NCBI GenBank assembly: GCA_963678705.1
Contig: OY783218.1
Coordinates: 10,240,152 to 10,304,151, forward strand
Reading direction: 5' to 3'
Length of the DNA: 64,000 nucleotides
DNA from: Panorpa germanica
Lineage: Eukaryota > Arthropoda > Insecta > Mecoptera > Panorpidae
This document shows, piece by piece, positions 38,790-51,505 of the stretch. The notes below the pieces were generated by a model. It was not told where the DNA came from and made no database searches. It saw nothing but the letters and a program-made list of their open reading frames with translations. The translations under genes were made by a program, and so were the position numbers. Every line of letters starts with the position of its first letter. Within the stretch, counting starts at the first letter, position 1.

Positions 38790-40557
38790 GAGTATACCAG
38801 AGTTTACCCTCGTCGCAAAGCGACGTCTTTTTGGCGTGTATGATTTGAATCCAATAAAATAATTCGTAATTACTTTTCATATTTAATTCTATTTTTAAAT
38901 TGAAATAATAAACTCGCAGAATATTAAATAATTTTTCAATTTATCAAAATAAAAAATATATTCAATTTATGCGTTATTTGACCAACTTTTTTTCAAAATT
39001 TGGGTTTTTTTTTCGATTCGTAATTAAGTAACCAAGGTTAGCCTATATATAAAATTTCAACTTTCTAGCACAATTTTTACTCTCGGCAAATACTGCCCCC
39101 GTGCCCCCAAATAAAATTTTGGAATTTTGAATTTTCTTTTATTAATAATATACTTAATTATTCTAGAATCCAGAATATGAATTTTCTCCAAAGTTCCCTA
39201 CGGGGCCTCTGAATTTTTCAACTTCCCCTTTTTCAATTTTTGAATTTCTAATTTTTGAGATATGTCAGCATTGAATACCTTAATACACACGCAAAATTTC
39301 AACTTTCTATGTTTTACGAATTAAAAGAAATACAGCAAAAATTGGCTCACTTTTTTCCAGTTTTTCCAAAATTACGGGTTTCCAGGAAATTCAGGGAAAA
39401 ATCTGGGGACGCCAAAAGTCTTTTTTTCTCTACGAAATAGGCAATTTTCAAAAACATTGACGGAGCCGTTTTCGAGCTACCATACGAAATTTAGTGCCAA
39501 ACATATAAGAATAGAAACATACAGTTGGAACATTATAATATAGGATATATATATATATATACGAGTATATATATATATTTAGGTATAAATGAATAAATAA
39601 AAAACGAATTCAGTCTAAAACAATGAGTAATTGTCATTTAATCAATGTTTCTTCTTGGAAGCCGCTACAAATGTGGATTTAATTTTACAAACATATTACT
39701 AGTATCTTTTTAATTAATTAATTTTTTATATATGTTTTTTTTTAGGTTAGATATCCAATACAAAAAAATTTAAATTATTTAATATATTACTTTTCTTTTT
39801 TTAATAACATGTTAATATTTTATTTTATTTTTTGACTTATCACAAAACTGTACGTACAAAACTAGCTCGCTAATGTACAAAAATGAGATTCCATTGTGAG
39901 CATAATTAACAATCATAATTAAATATTGTAAGAATTTTATATATTTTGAATAATTTGATTGGTGTTTTTGAATTACACTAGTTTTAAGATTAGTTCCAAT
40001 ATTTATAGTAATTAATAAGTGAATATCGTCAGGTAGAAAATGTAACATGTACATTAACAATGCAAGACAATCTTCTACCTAGGTCTTTCTAAACAAGAAC
40101 TGGAATTGTTATTGAAATCATTGTGAATTTAAGTATGTTCTTTGATTTCGTTACCACCTCCATACGAACTCCAGTTCGTTTTCTATTTAATTAAAGTAAT
40201 TGTGAGTTCTATTAGAAATAAAATGATATAGTGTACCATTTATGCAGCAGAAGTAAAATTTATTAGGTATTTGTGGAATATAAGTATATTTTGTTAGTGA
40301 ACTACATAAATTAATAATATTTATTAAAGTAATGTTCTTTTATTTTTATGTAGTGAAAAGTTTTACAATTTAGAAATAGTAAAAAATGAATTCCGTAATA
40401 ATTGATGGAAATAAATAATTTTTCTTTTATTTAATTTATGCTACCCTTACTATGTTAAGAATTTTCACATCTTCATATATGTGGACTGTTTAACATTTAG
40501 AATCTCGCATTAAAGTCATCAGGTAAAAAGGAGAGGACCAAAAGTCATAGAACGTTC

Positions 40558-40680
40558 CTAATCCCAAAAATATCCGGCTAAATCTCTCTCTAGATCGAAA
40601 CACTTTTCCCGACGATGTTCAATAGCTTCCACACCTTTCTTTAAGTAGGATTTGCCAAACTCTTCAAAATAACGATCTCT
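40558..40680 (-). pseudogene. Mariner-type transposase C-terminal remnant
   Basis: On the minus strand a 40-codon open stretch reads RDRYFEEFGKSYLKKGVEAI and then EHRREKCFDLERD, ending in a stop. This resembles the C-terminal end of mariner/Tc1 transposases, where an aromatic-rich Y/F-F-x-x-G-I-x-x-L-x-x-R-x-x-K-C pattern precedes the end. Upstream the frame is broken by stops and no inverted repeats are visible. It is a dead fragment if the assignment is right. Confidence 0.4.
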
Positions 40681-41651
40681 CTGTCTTCACCTTTATTGCA
40701 GCTCCTTTTAAGCAAACACAGGGCCGCCCCCCAAAGTTACCTATTACCTAATGATGGCCAAATCATACTTTTTGGAGGCATACATAATCTAGAACACCAA
40801 TGAAATATATGAACAGAGCTAAAAAGAAAATATGTTGAAAATTAAATAATTTTTTTTCCAGTTTTAAATGTAATTTGGACTGACGATCCAAATCCATTTC
40901 TTTCAATATTATTTAGTGTTTTAAAGACGATGGTTATCTTCTTATTCCGCATATCGTAATCTTTATTGAATTTTATTTAATAGTTACATACAAAGAGTCC
41001 GCGGAGCGGTTAAAAAAACACAATTATATTTTTAGAACTCCGCGTAATTTTACATTGAAATATTTGTATTAGCAGGGATTACTTTTAATATTGATGTCGA
41101 TAATACAGATACCTGTTAGATATATTAATTATTTAAAAATTATATTTATTTACTAATTAATATTTATTTTAAATGTAATAACTTTTCACTACATATTCAA
41201 ATCACACAATACGCTAAAATAAAATATTGAAAGGTTTTTAAAACTAGTGTTTTTTTTTTAATTTCTTACAAATTATTATATCTTGATTCACAACCTACGT
41301 AACCATTTTATAAAATACAAATTTTTTTGATTACAAGTTTATTCTTAATAATGATTATTTTAATATTTAAATATTGCTGCACATTCGTTAATATTTGTGT
41401 TAGAATTATATTTCATTTTTAATCCAGTTTACCATTTTCTAATTTTTGAAATTTTGTCATTTTCAATTGTCCGTATAAATATACTTTTTTAATTAAAAGT
41501 AGCGACAGTATTTTTTTCGTATAGTTTTCAAAAGTCTGCTTGAAATTGCTTGAAAATCGGATAAGCGGTTGAGTAGATACAAATTTTTATTAAAAAAATG
41601 AAGCTTTTGCTGATTTCTTTGTTTTCCAGTCGATAAATTTATTTTCACTAA

Positions 41652-42210
41652 TAGGCTTGTGTCTTATGTCTTAATTTCTATAAAAGTGTACTATATATTG
41701 ATAAAGTGGGTTACTAGAACCTCAAATGTTCAATTATTTTTTAATAACTCCTTATATGTTAAGAGATATTAACAATTAAAAAAGTCATTTTGTCTCTTTA
41801 ATTATTACAGGGATTCAACGTTGTACACATTCCAAGTGCATGTGACATCACAATCCTTGTGTAAGGTTACCAACCTTACAGATCATAAATCTCTGCTATA
41901 TGTATTTATATATCAAAATATCAAATATTATTTACAGCTATTTCAAGGAACAATAAAATTTCAATATTATGTCTGCCTTAGCAGGGTTAAATAAAATAAA
42001 AACTTATTATTCTTTGACTTGACTTGAAATTTCGACTACCAACAGTTACAAAACATTACCACAGCACTGACCTACTCAACAAATAACTGACGTTAAAATG
42101 CATTTCACGTCATACAAATATGGCCGACCATTTCTAGCGCTAAAACTACAATTCAAACTTTTAATTGCTATATCTCCGTCAATATTTAGATATTTAGTAA
42201 AATAGACACA
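41652..42210 (+). mobile_element. TGGGCTTGTG-family MITE, right end missing
   Basis: It begins TAGGCTTGTGTCTTATGTC and follows the 14911-15576 copy closely up to TTTAGTAAAATAGACAC. The terminal ~85 bases of the full element are replaced by unrelated sequence. Confidence 0.8.
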
Positions 42211-42676
42211 ACCCCATTGTAAAATAATACATTTTAATTTCTAAAAAATGATCAATATAAAAATTGAAGCAACAACAATATTGAATTATTAAAATAATCA
42301 TTTAACATTAGTGGATACAAAATTGAAGAAATATCTATAATAATACTGTAAAGGTTTATAATAAAGAGGATTGTGGTTTTACATAAAACCGATTATTAGT
42401 TTATAAAAGATTGAATGAAGTTAAAAATATTACAGTGTTAGTAATTTGGAAATTATGAAAATTATAGTTTCTAGTAAATACAAAAATAATATTTACGTAA
42501 TATATACGTTCGTATTTACTGGATCCATATTCATTAAATATATATATGTACATGATGTGTTCAAAAATAATTAGAGTTTTTTCCGCCATTGATTTAGCAG
42601 TTTTCTTTTTTTCTCATGTTGGTCTGTCCTGCTGTCATTTATGTACATTCGAGTTTTTTTAAATATTGATCAAGTA

Positions 42677-42840
42677 TCCAGTAAACAACTTGGCGAAATG
42701 TCACAACTGTAGTTTGCACCAACATTTTCGTCGCTACGATTCGGACAGGTTAACTAATTTCGCTATTTGTAGGCTATCATAACATGACAAATTCATATGT
42801 ACATAACAGACAGCAGTATTTCCAGTAATTTTTGATCACA
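42677..42840 (+). mobile_element. Diverged CAGTAAACA-family MITE
   Basis: It starts CAGTAAACAACTTGGCGAAA and shares the order of internal motifs (TAGTTTGCACC, TTTCGCTATTTGTAG) with the family, but its right end is decayed. Confidence 0.45.
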
Positions 42841-43179
42841 TCGAAATTAAGTTCGAAGAAAAATTTCACAAATTTAGATACTTATTATTATTAATTATAT
42901 TGAATATATAAAAAGCGCTATTTATTTAATTAATTGATTGATTTTCATTACTTATTAATTTTTTAAACGTGGCACCTATAGTTTATCAATTATTACGAGA
43001 GAAAGAGACAAACACAGTTCGGTTTCTTCTACACATTTAGGTACGATTAAAGATCCAAAAATTTAGATCGAAAAACATTTTATAATATTAGTTTCTTTTA
43101 AAATTGTTTCTTAAAATATTTATTATTTTTTGTGTCTGTAATTCATAAATTGAATTTATGGTTATTTTTGAGTTTACAC

Positions 43180-43404
43180 CAGGGCCCGGTTTGCGTCCGA
43201 TAGAAACCGAAAAAAGACGAAGCAATGTATTTCTACAAGTGACGTCACGGGGGAAATAAGTTCTCCAGAAGATTTTCCCGTTTTCGCAACTTTACTAATA
43301 TAATACTTCATGCCATACACACCTCTACTACAAAACACGTAGATTTTATGAACAACGTAACTTCGAAAACGACGTAAATCGAATCGATGCTAACCGGGGC
43401 CGTG
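43180..43404. mobile_element. Short TIR element (CAGGGCCCGGTT type)
   Basis: The left end CAGGGCCCGGTTTGCGTCCG and the right end, inverted, CACGGCCCCGGTTAGCATCG are imperfect inverted repeats bounding 225 bp. It contains a TGACGTCA palindrome. No matching target duplication was found. Confidence 0.5.
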
Positions 43405-43795
43405 ATGTATATGAATTTTATCATCTATCTAATAAGAAAAGTGTTTTTCTTATTATTATTATTTCTATCTCATCATTATAGAAAATAAAAACCATTGTGG
43501 AAAAGCTAAATAAGAAAATATATTCTGAAACAATTTTAATAAAAACCTAACCTTACTTTGCATTCATTTTTTTTATACATTGCTTAAACATTTTTCTAAC
43601 TCCTATAGTATAAACATTCAAATTATTTAAACATATATTTCAGAAGCTATTAAAAGAAGTATTTAAAGTTATAAAAAAATTACTTTATATTTAAGATATC
43701 TTAATTATATCTTGTGTCACTGAAGGCGGTGAATTTTATTGTAAAGCTATTGTTTAATGATTAACAAATAAATAGTTAAAAAATATCTGTCACTG

Positions 43796-44602
43796 TTTTG
43801 CAGTGTTCTTTAACAAATTATAAAGGGTGTCCCAAAATTCAACGATAAGCTCATGATTACACAAGAAAAAAAGAAAAAAAAATTTTATCTCATTTTGTTT
43901 AGGAATTAGAAAAAAAATAATTTTTTTTTCGAAAATTGAAACACCTTAAGATGTTTTTAACTACCATGACCACAATTTTTCAAATATTTCTGAATTTTTT
44001 TTTGTATCGGCAACCTAAATAACACTGCTATCCGCCAAAACCATTAAAAATCCCAAAATACTAGTAGTTTTTACACAAAATTTAATCGAAATTATTTTTT
44101 TCCCTAAATTTTTTAAAGATTTTTACTTTCAGTCAATTTTAACTCATCGTGGTGTAAAGAAAAAGTATGAAGACTACTATGGCAAGTTTTTTTAAAAATT
44201 GGCGCAACTCTTCACGATTCCAAAATGGTATAATACTCCAGGAAAACTAGCAATAAAAAAAAATTATGCATACTATTTCTAAACAAGAACCAAATTTCAT
44301 AAATTGTTGTTGCAAAAACTACTAGCATTCTGGGAGTTTTAATGGTTGTGGTGGATAGCAGTGCTATTTAGGTTGCCGATACAAAAAAAAAATTAGAAAT
44401 ATTTGAAAAATTGTGGTCATGGTAGTTAAAAACATCTTAAGGTGTTTCGATTTTCGAAAAAAAAATTTCCTTTTTAAAAAATGAGATAAAAACTTTCTTT
44501 CTTGTGTAGTCATGAGCAGGACCACCTTCTGGTGCCGGCTTATCCTTGAATTTTGGGACACCCTGTATAAACAAGTGTTTTTTTGCAGTGTTCTTTAACA
44601 AA
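43796..44602. repeat. Foldback repeat (AGGGTGTCCC ends) flanked by a 22-bp direct repeat
   Basis: From 43824 to 44564 the sequence is a near-complete hairpin. The ends AGGGTGTCCCAAAATTCAA are inverted copies, and internal blocks (CGGCAACCTAAATA, GGATAGCAGTG) are mirrored with the centre near 44195. The right arm has a ~20-base GC-rich insertion near 44520-44540. The unit is bracketed by a direct repeat containing GCAGTGTTCTTTAACAAA (43796-43817 and 44581-44602). Confidence 0.75.
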
Positions 44603-46069
44603 AGAATATAATATCCTTCTCTGCAAGTGAATATTATTTTCAAATCTGATGAAATAGAATAGTTAAGAAAACAACTCTTTATCGAAGTTAAAGTTAAATT
44701 GAATGCTTTTTCTTAGTTCTGACATCTATGTTTAAATATTTGAAATAATTCCCTTACTAAAACTGATATATAGATTTGAACAAATCATTCTATAGATTAA
44801 TTTTTATTATAACAATTGAGATTAATTTTCGACATCATAAATGATTTATCTTTGATTGAAATTTTGTTGTTATCTTAAACAAAATTAGAGCTGATTAAAT
44901 AAAAATAAAAAGTTATTCGATTTTTCAACAAAGATTGTTTTTTTCTCGAATAACCTTTTGAACTTTGCTCTAATTGTTTAAATTCGATAGCATTTCAGAG
45001 CTGATTATTTATATACTTTAAAAATATTTTAATATTTTCTCAGTTTTCTTTTAGAGATTTATTTTTTTATTTGTTGATTTTGTATAGGCCATATGGAAAC
45101 ATTTTAAAGGGAAAATTAATTTTCTACATTTTTATAAAAATAATAATTTCATAATTAATTTGATTATCATTTTGATATAAGATTACATTATATTTTATTT
45201 TATAAATTATAACATTTAATAAAGAAATATATCACAGTGAACACAGTTACATAAATATTACGTTCACTTATATAACAAAGTAATTTACTTAAAAATATTA
45301 CATTAAGAAAAATTGAACTTTACATACTATGTTTAGCAGAAATGTCAAAAGTAAAATTTGATCCAAATATTATGTTAATTTTACATAGTTTAGTTATATA
45401 ATAATTACGTATTGTGTTCATTGCGAATTTACGAATTGTAACGTAAAGAAACTTAAATAATTATTTACGTTTTGTGGCAATTTATTAATAAAATTAAAAT
45501 AAATCAACAATAGCTTCAAGAAAATTAAATAAATTCACATTTCTAAGACTTTTTTAAGGAAGATAAATTAGTATTAATTATTTGTTAGATTAAATTGCAG
45601 TTGTGAGGACGAACCGATGTACTTTCTAATACGCTTATTGTAAATGATCTTGAAGAAAATTGTGGAACTCTGCTTATCCAACATGCCATTAAAAATCTGT
45701 AATGATTAAGTCACCTTTAACTCTTCTGCTATAATGTCAAAACAGCTTCTTGCGGTCACAATAATATTATTTTGTAGTTCATATTGCTGTAAACATTTAT
45801 TTTTTTATTTTATTAGAGAAATAATATTCTTGAGCATTTTAAAAAAATATTGCTGTGTTCAACAAATCTATCACCATTTAAATTTTCAATTTCTAAATAG
45901 AAAATATTTAGTTGTCATATATTTTTAGGTATTTCAGTTTAATTGACATTTTTCGGTTGAATGTAATCTACAAAATAAATGACTTTATTTCTTGTCAATA
46001 TTTGATGACTAATTTAAAAATAATTAGAGATTTGGTAGCTAACTTTATCAATATATAGTTATTTTTTAT

Positions 46070-46218
46070 AGACCCTTATTTTATAATTATGGGACTTATT
46101 CTGCTCCTTATTTAAGGTCGGCTCATTTCTTTGGGTAATTTTACGTCGATTAATTTAGAAAATTTATATCTTTGCGAAATCGTCAGAAATTTCAAAAACA
46201 TTTTCAAAATAAGGGTCT
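46070..46218. repeat. Small inverted repeat, 13-bp arms
   Basis: AGACCCTTATTTT at 46070-46082 and its exact inverse at 46206-46218. This could be a tiny MITE or a chance palindrome. Confidence 0.35.
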
Positions 46219-49200
46219 GACCTTTCTCTAAAAATAGTGAATTTTAATAAACTTGGTATCACATAGATATTCTATTTTGAATCAATTTTCTGGTTTCATT
46301 AGAAAAATAAATACAAACCTGTTATCTACACCAAAAAAAATATAGTTTCAAATTTTCCATTAAGGCAATTACCTATAAAGCTTACGGTGAGACTAGTTCA
46401 CATTGTAACTACCTTAAATCTACTTATAAATGTGAATTTAATTAACCATTCACTAATTAAGCTATTAGTTAATCAAACAATTATATATCTAATAGATTTA
46501 TTTTGATCTTTATAGCTTCGTTGCATAATATTGCCTTTTTTTAAAATTCAAAGTAATTTTTTATTAATTATTATTTTGTTGGTAAGACTGAAATGAACTA
46601 TCATTTATTTATTTTCTTTAAGTTTAATTAATGAACAAATATTTATAGATTTTCATTTAATTAGTCGATGTTACATCATATTTACGTTATATTTAAAATG
46701 TTTGAACTTTTCATTTAACAATTTATTTGACATTTAGGAAATATAATATTTATTTTAAAGGCTAAATTTTTTTTAAATATTTTTTTCTTAAGATAATTGT
46801 TTTTCTTTTTTTTTTTAATAACATGAATTTATTTCAAAAATTTGACAAAAACTTGGCTCGTTAAAGCGCGCGAATTAGAAATCACGTCTACGTTTATCAA
46901 TTATTGATTTAGAATTTATCATGAGAAGTTTAATAAGATTTGAGAAAAAATTTATTTCATATTTTTGATTGCAGCATAGACACGAAAGTAACATTTACAT
47001 CACAATTATAGTAGCGAATTTGTGATAAAGAGATACCAGCATAGACAAAAGAAAAGGACAACAGAGGCAGGAGTTGCTAGAATGTAAAGCCTAACTTAAA
47101 CGGTATTTCTTTTCATTAAAAAACAACACTTTATCAACACAAGAAATTCAGATTTTTTCATTGTCTTGAATAAAACAAAAGTAGCGTTGCTAAAGTCACT
47201 ATAACTTTCAAACTAATGGTTGGAATATCATGAAACTTTGTCATCTAAAAGTAATATGGATTTGTCAATAGTGGTGCCATCTATATATCGTCTTGCGAAC
47301 TTTTTTAATTTTGACGTACACTGAACTAATAAATACGAATAAGTTTTGATGTAAATATATATCACAAGAGATTCCAGTAACCATATATGTTACGTAGATT
47401 TTACTTTCGTGTTTATTGAGCCGTTGTAATCATATATTTAAGTACGTAGTTTCGTTAATCCGAGCTGAACCAAACAGCTGTGGTCGGATTAAAAGAAACT
47501 AACGAATAAATGAACTAATCATTCTAATCAACTAATAATACTATATTTATAAATTGAAAACAACGTGTATTTTTTCATAATATCAAACAACTATATTTAA
47601 AAAATATTTACGGCCTAAAACGCGAAATCGTGAGCGTTTTATTCTAATTATTATATTAATATTATTGAAAAAATTCTAATTCTAAATTTCATTTATTTAA
47701 TATTTCATTATTATTGCATTGAGCGAATATAATATGATTTAATATTATATATAGTTATAATAATTCCTATATTTTGATTTTTTTCAATTTTCACTTTATA
47801 ATAAATTTTTAACTTTTTTAAGGCGGGCGAATCTATTTTTTTTTATACTGTGCTAATTTTTTAAAGAATTAATATCATTTTTTTTTTCTAAATACTTTTT
47901 TATTTTTAATAAAATTAAATCTATTTCAATAAATGAACAAACAACAAGTTCTTTACTTCTATCCTCTGATTCTATATCCTGATGATATTTGAACAATATG
48001 TGACCAACATTAAATTTAACCAATCGTAGCTTTTGATATATTCACTAAGTTAGCCATAGCTGAGTATTCGCTGAACAAGCTAAGCATGTTTTTAATCTAC
48101 TGCTGCATATATTGATTAGCTTAAGATGTAGCTAAAGCTTAAATAGAATGTTTTTCACTAATTGTTGCTCTTTACGTTTATTACATAAAATATAGAAAGC
48201 AGAGGCCAAAAGTACATAGAACATATATTTATAAGGCTCGAACAAATCTACGACAAAACTAACACTATTTAATAGTGTAAAATTCATTCTTTTTTCCAAA
48301 ATTTCGCCAAACCGCAGGCGAATATATACATAAAGTAATATTCAGAATCACTCCTCCAAAAAGAAGCACACTTAAACATTTTTCATCTACGCTTTAGCCA
48401 TCTTTGATGACGTCAGGAATCCGATTTTTATGAATCGTTAAAAAATCACTACAATATTTTGTATCTCTTTCAGTTGGTTATATTTTATAATGTAAGTGAA
48501 AGAGACACAAAATAATTAGAAGCAACTTTACATATACAATATATAACTGAGATATTTCATCGTTTTCTGTTCTTTTGTAGTCACATGTATATATTTAACA
48601 CTATTTAATAAAATTGGAATTGTTTTCGCAAATTTCTTATATATAATATAGATTCTTAAAATCTCCGAATTCTCTTTAATTGATTGTCGATCTAAAAAGA
48701 CTGAAATCTACTGTAAGAATTGGAGCATAATTATTATTAGACTTAAGTACTCTAAAAGTACATTCTATTTCCATAAATTCAATTAACCAATGTGACTAAA
48801 AAAAGGAAACAATCAAATATCTCGGTAATTGATTTAAATTAAAAAGAACAATTTTTCGCATTCTTCAGAAAATTGTTGCTTTTTTAATTCTGCAGCCGTC
48901 TTATCAACTACGTCCTTCTGTTAGTGACTGGAGCATCACTAAATATTCGTTCTCACGTAATTGTCACGTTGACACAAGGTCCAAGTTCCGATTGATCTAA
49001 ACTAAACGCATGAGTTTATCGCATTTATTCCACAAACATTCACATTAACAACGAACCTCACACTACGAATGTTCGGATAATCACATATTTAGAGTCCATA
49101 TTGAACAGTTTTTTTAACAACACTGAAACAAACCACGGAACTCTGGGAGCAACGTTTTCCAGGCTCAATCAACTTAGTAATGAAGTTGGCTACACTCCGG

Positions 49201-49258
49201 TTGATCGCAAAGCACGGTTAGTAGAGATGTAAGTATCCACGTGAGCACGAGCCCGTTC

Positions 49259-50419
49259 TCAGTCGTCCGGATCCATCCCAATCAACTCGGCCTGCATCCT
49301 ACCCTTAGTCCTGCAGCAAATCGTCAGGCAGAAGATTCTCAGCGCTAGTCTAAATTGCGGGCTTAAAGTGATAAGTATCAGAATCTTCCAAAATGAATTT
49401 AACACTCCCATCCAAACAATCGCAAAATGTAACATTGGAATTTGAAGTTTGTGACCGAGGAAATATTCGTAAATCTTAACGCCAGTGTACGGGGTCCAGG
49501 ATAACCAAAATGACATCACCAAAACGAAACTCATGATGTGACTGGGGTTAGATAAATTCTCTGATAGAGCAGTGGCGTACTCCTTATCGTGTATGGGCGC
49601 CCCAGATTTAAGTTTCCTCATCATCGAGAAGATGAACCCGTAGTTGTAGACAATACTGATTAGACTAGGTCCTAAAACTAGAATGGCTAATGTAGCTGAG
49701 TAAGCAGCCATGTTTCCCCAATCTAACATGCAGACGTAACTGTCTTTGTCAAATAGGGGTTTGTTGAAGCCAAGGAGTGGGGGGCAGCACAACATGGCGG
49801 CTGAGATCCATGTGAAAGCCATCCAGCATTGGCATCGTGTCTTAGTTTGCACAGTTTCGTATCTCAGAGGTTTCCGGATGGCTAGATATCGATCTACGGA
49901 TATCCACATGAACGTGTACACCGTTACAGACCATAAAGTGACCTCCAAGTAGCCAACACATCTGCAGATAATGTCACCGTACATCCATTCCTGCATCAAT
50001 GCTGGATAAACGGACAAAGGTACGATGAAGAGTCCGCACAGGAGGTCCGCAACGGCCAGTGATAGCAGATAGTAGTTTATTACCTCCGTTGGACCTGCAA
50101 AATACAATTATGACATAATTTTTTAGGTTATGTGAATTGAGGAGAAGTTAGTAACAGATTCTCTACCTCGATAATTTAGAAATGTTGCTATAATGATGAC
50201 ATTCGACACGATTATCGCCGCCCCCATTATGAAGATGATGGCTGCTTGCGTTATGACCTCCAGGGTGACCTCCGAATTTCCACCTGCACCTTGCAGTGCA
50301 CCTCCCGGGTCACCCCGCAATCCACTGTCTGCGTCGGCCAGGTGAGAGCCGGTATCACCTCCTGCAGATGCGCTGCTAGCACTCAAGACAAGCAGAGACA
50401 CATCCCTGGACAGGAACAT
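49259..50419 (-). CDS. Rhodopsin-class (class A) G protein-coupled receptor, orphan, GPR52-like
   Basis: Exons 50419-50167 (donor GTAGAG) and 50094-49259 (acceptor TTTTGCAG) join within a glycine codon to give 362 residues. Landmarks: TM1 ~55-80 with SNVIII; TM2 with LAVADLL (~97-103); cysteines at the start of TM3 (128/130) and in ECL2 (~206) for the disulfide; DRYLAI at 152-157; TM6 FWLSWTPY (~280-287); TM7 NSFWKILILITLSP in place of NPxxY. The N terminus is short and Gly/Ala-rich with no clear signal peptide. Pattern and length fit aminergic-like orphan receptors annotated in insects as GPR52-like, but the ligand is unknown. The start is supported by an in-frame TGA just upstream in the spliced 5' UTR. 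Confidence 0.9.
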
Positions 50420-50497
50420 TGTCCCTGAAAATCATCAGCATATCATCTACAGCTCATTATAGAAACAATAACCCAATAATATGGAAACGACACTTAC

Positions 50498-50721
50498 CCC
50501 AGTCTTTTCAGAGTATTGGGCATTTGTGACATGCCGTTATAAACTTAGCATTAATTTTGAAGGACGTCCAATAATGTCCTAGTTCTTCTGCAGCAGATCA
50601 TAACGATCCTTGAGGCTGGTTGGAAATCTGACGACGTCGTAGAATTATATCTCAGGCTCAAAGATTTCATTAGAGTTTTTCTTTGTCAATTTTTCATAGC
50701 TTTGCTGATATATTTTTGCCC
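50498..50721 (-). other. 5' UTR exon of the GPCR gene with upstream ORFs
   Basis: On the minus strand a strong acceptor (TTTCTTTACAG) opens an exon at 50721, and a GTAAGT donor closes it at 50498. It joins the acceptor TTTTCAG at 50427-50425, five bases before the receptor ATG. Three upstream ATGs are present: a 16-codon uORF (50601-50551), a four-codon uORF overlapping its stop as TAATG, and one from 50532 that runs out of frame across the receptor start to 50376. Further upstream non-coding exons must exist because the exon starts with an acceptor. Confidence 0.6.
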
Positions 50722-50865
50722 CTGTAAAGAAAGCGACAAATGTTATTATTGATCTAAGATAAAAGATTAGATAAAATGGAAGGGTGTACGGGAGACTACT
50801 TTTACAAAGAGAACATTTTTTCTTTTTAAATAAGAACTTAACTTTAAATTTTATTTTCACTATAA

Positions 50866-51505
50866 TGGGCTAGTGTCCTCATTTTTTAGTGGTCGATTTT
50901 TAAATTGTTGATTGAAATTGATGTTAATAAATGTGTATTGGCGTGTCTATTTTAACATATTTAATATCTAAATATTGACGGAGATATAACAATTAAAAGT
51001 TTGAATTGTAGTTTTAGCGCTAGAAATGGTCGGCCATTTGTAAGACGTGAACTGCATTTATACGTCAGTTATTTGTTGAGTAAGTCAGTGTTGTGGTAAT
51101 GTTTTGCAGCTGTTGGTAGTCGAAATAATCAAGTCAAGTCAATGACTAATAAGCTTTTATTTTATTTAACACTGCTACGGCAGACATAATATTGAAATTT
51201 TATTGTTCCTCAAAATAGCTGTAAATAATATTTGATATTTTGATATATAAATACATATAACAGAGATTTATGAGCTGTAAGGTTGGTAATCTTACACAAC
51301 GATTGTGATGTCACGTGTATTTGGAATGTTGTACAACGTTGAATCCCTTTAATAATTAAAGAGACAAAATGACTTTTTTAATTGTTAATATCTCTTAACA
51401 TATAAGGAGTTATTAAAAAATAATAGAACATTTGAGGTTCTAGTAACCAACTTTATCAATATATAGTACACCTTTATAGAAATTAAGACATAGGACACAA
51501 GCCCA
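50866..51505 (-). mobile_element. TGGGCTTGTG-family MITE, full-length
   Basis: The ends TGGGCTAGTGTCCT and AGGACACAAGCCCA enclose an inverse copy of 14911-15576. It lies within ~150 bp of the GPCR 5' UTR exon, probably in the 5' intron. Confidence 0.82.

Larger units (their letters stand above)
38517..49258. other. Gene-poor, repeat-rich interval
   Basis: No supported gene was found in over 10 kb. It contains a TA microsatellite, an AT-rich segment at 38790-39580 that begins and ends with TATATATACGAGTATA-like sequence, a mariner-type relic, two MITE copies, a foldback repeat and short inverted repeats, each listed where definable. The GPCR 3' flank lies at the right end. Confidence 0.6.

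Noticed and set aside
38577-38880. Open frames through the AT microsatellite
   Set aside because: The (IY)n repeats come from translating the dinucleotide repeat.
44364-44643. Minus-strand ORFs near 44.5 kb
   Set aside because: They lie in the right arm of the foldback repeat and have no domain.
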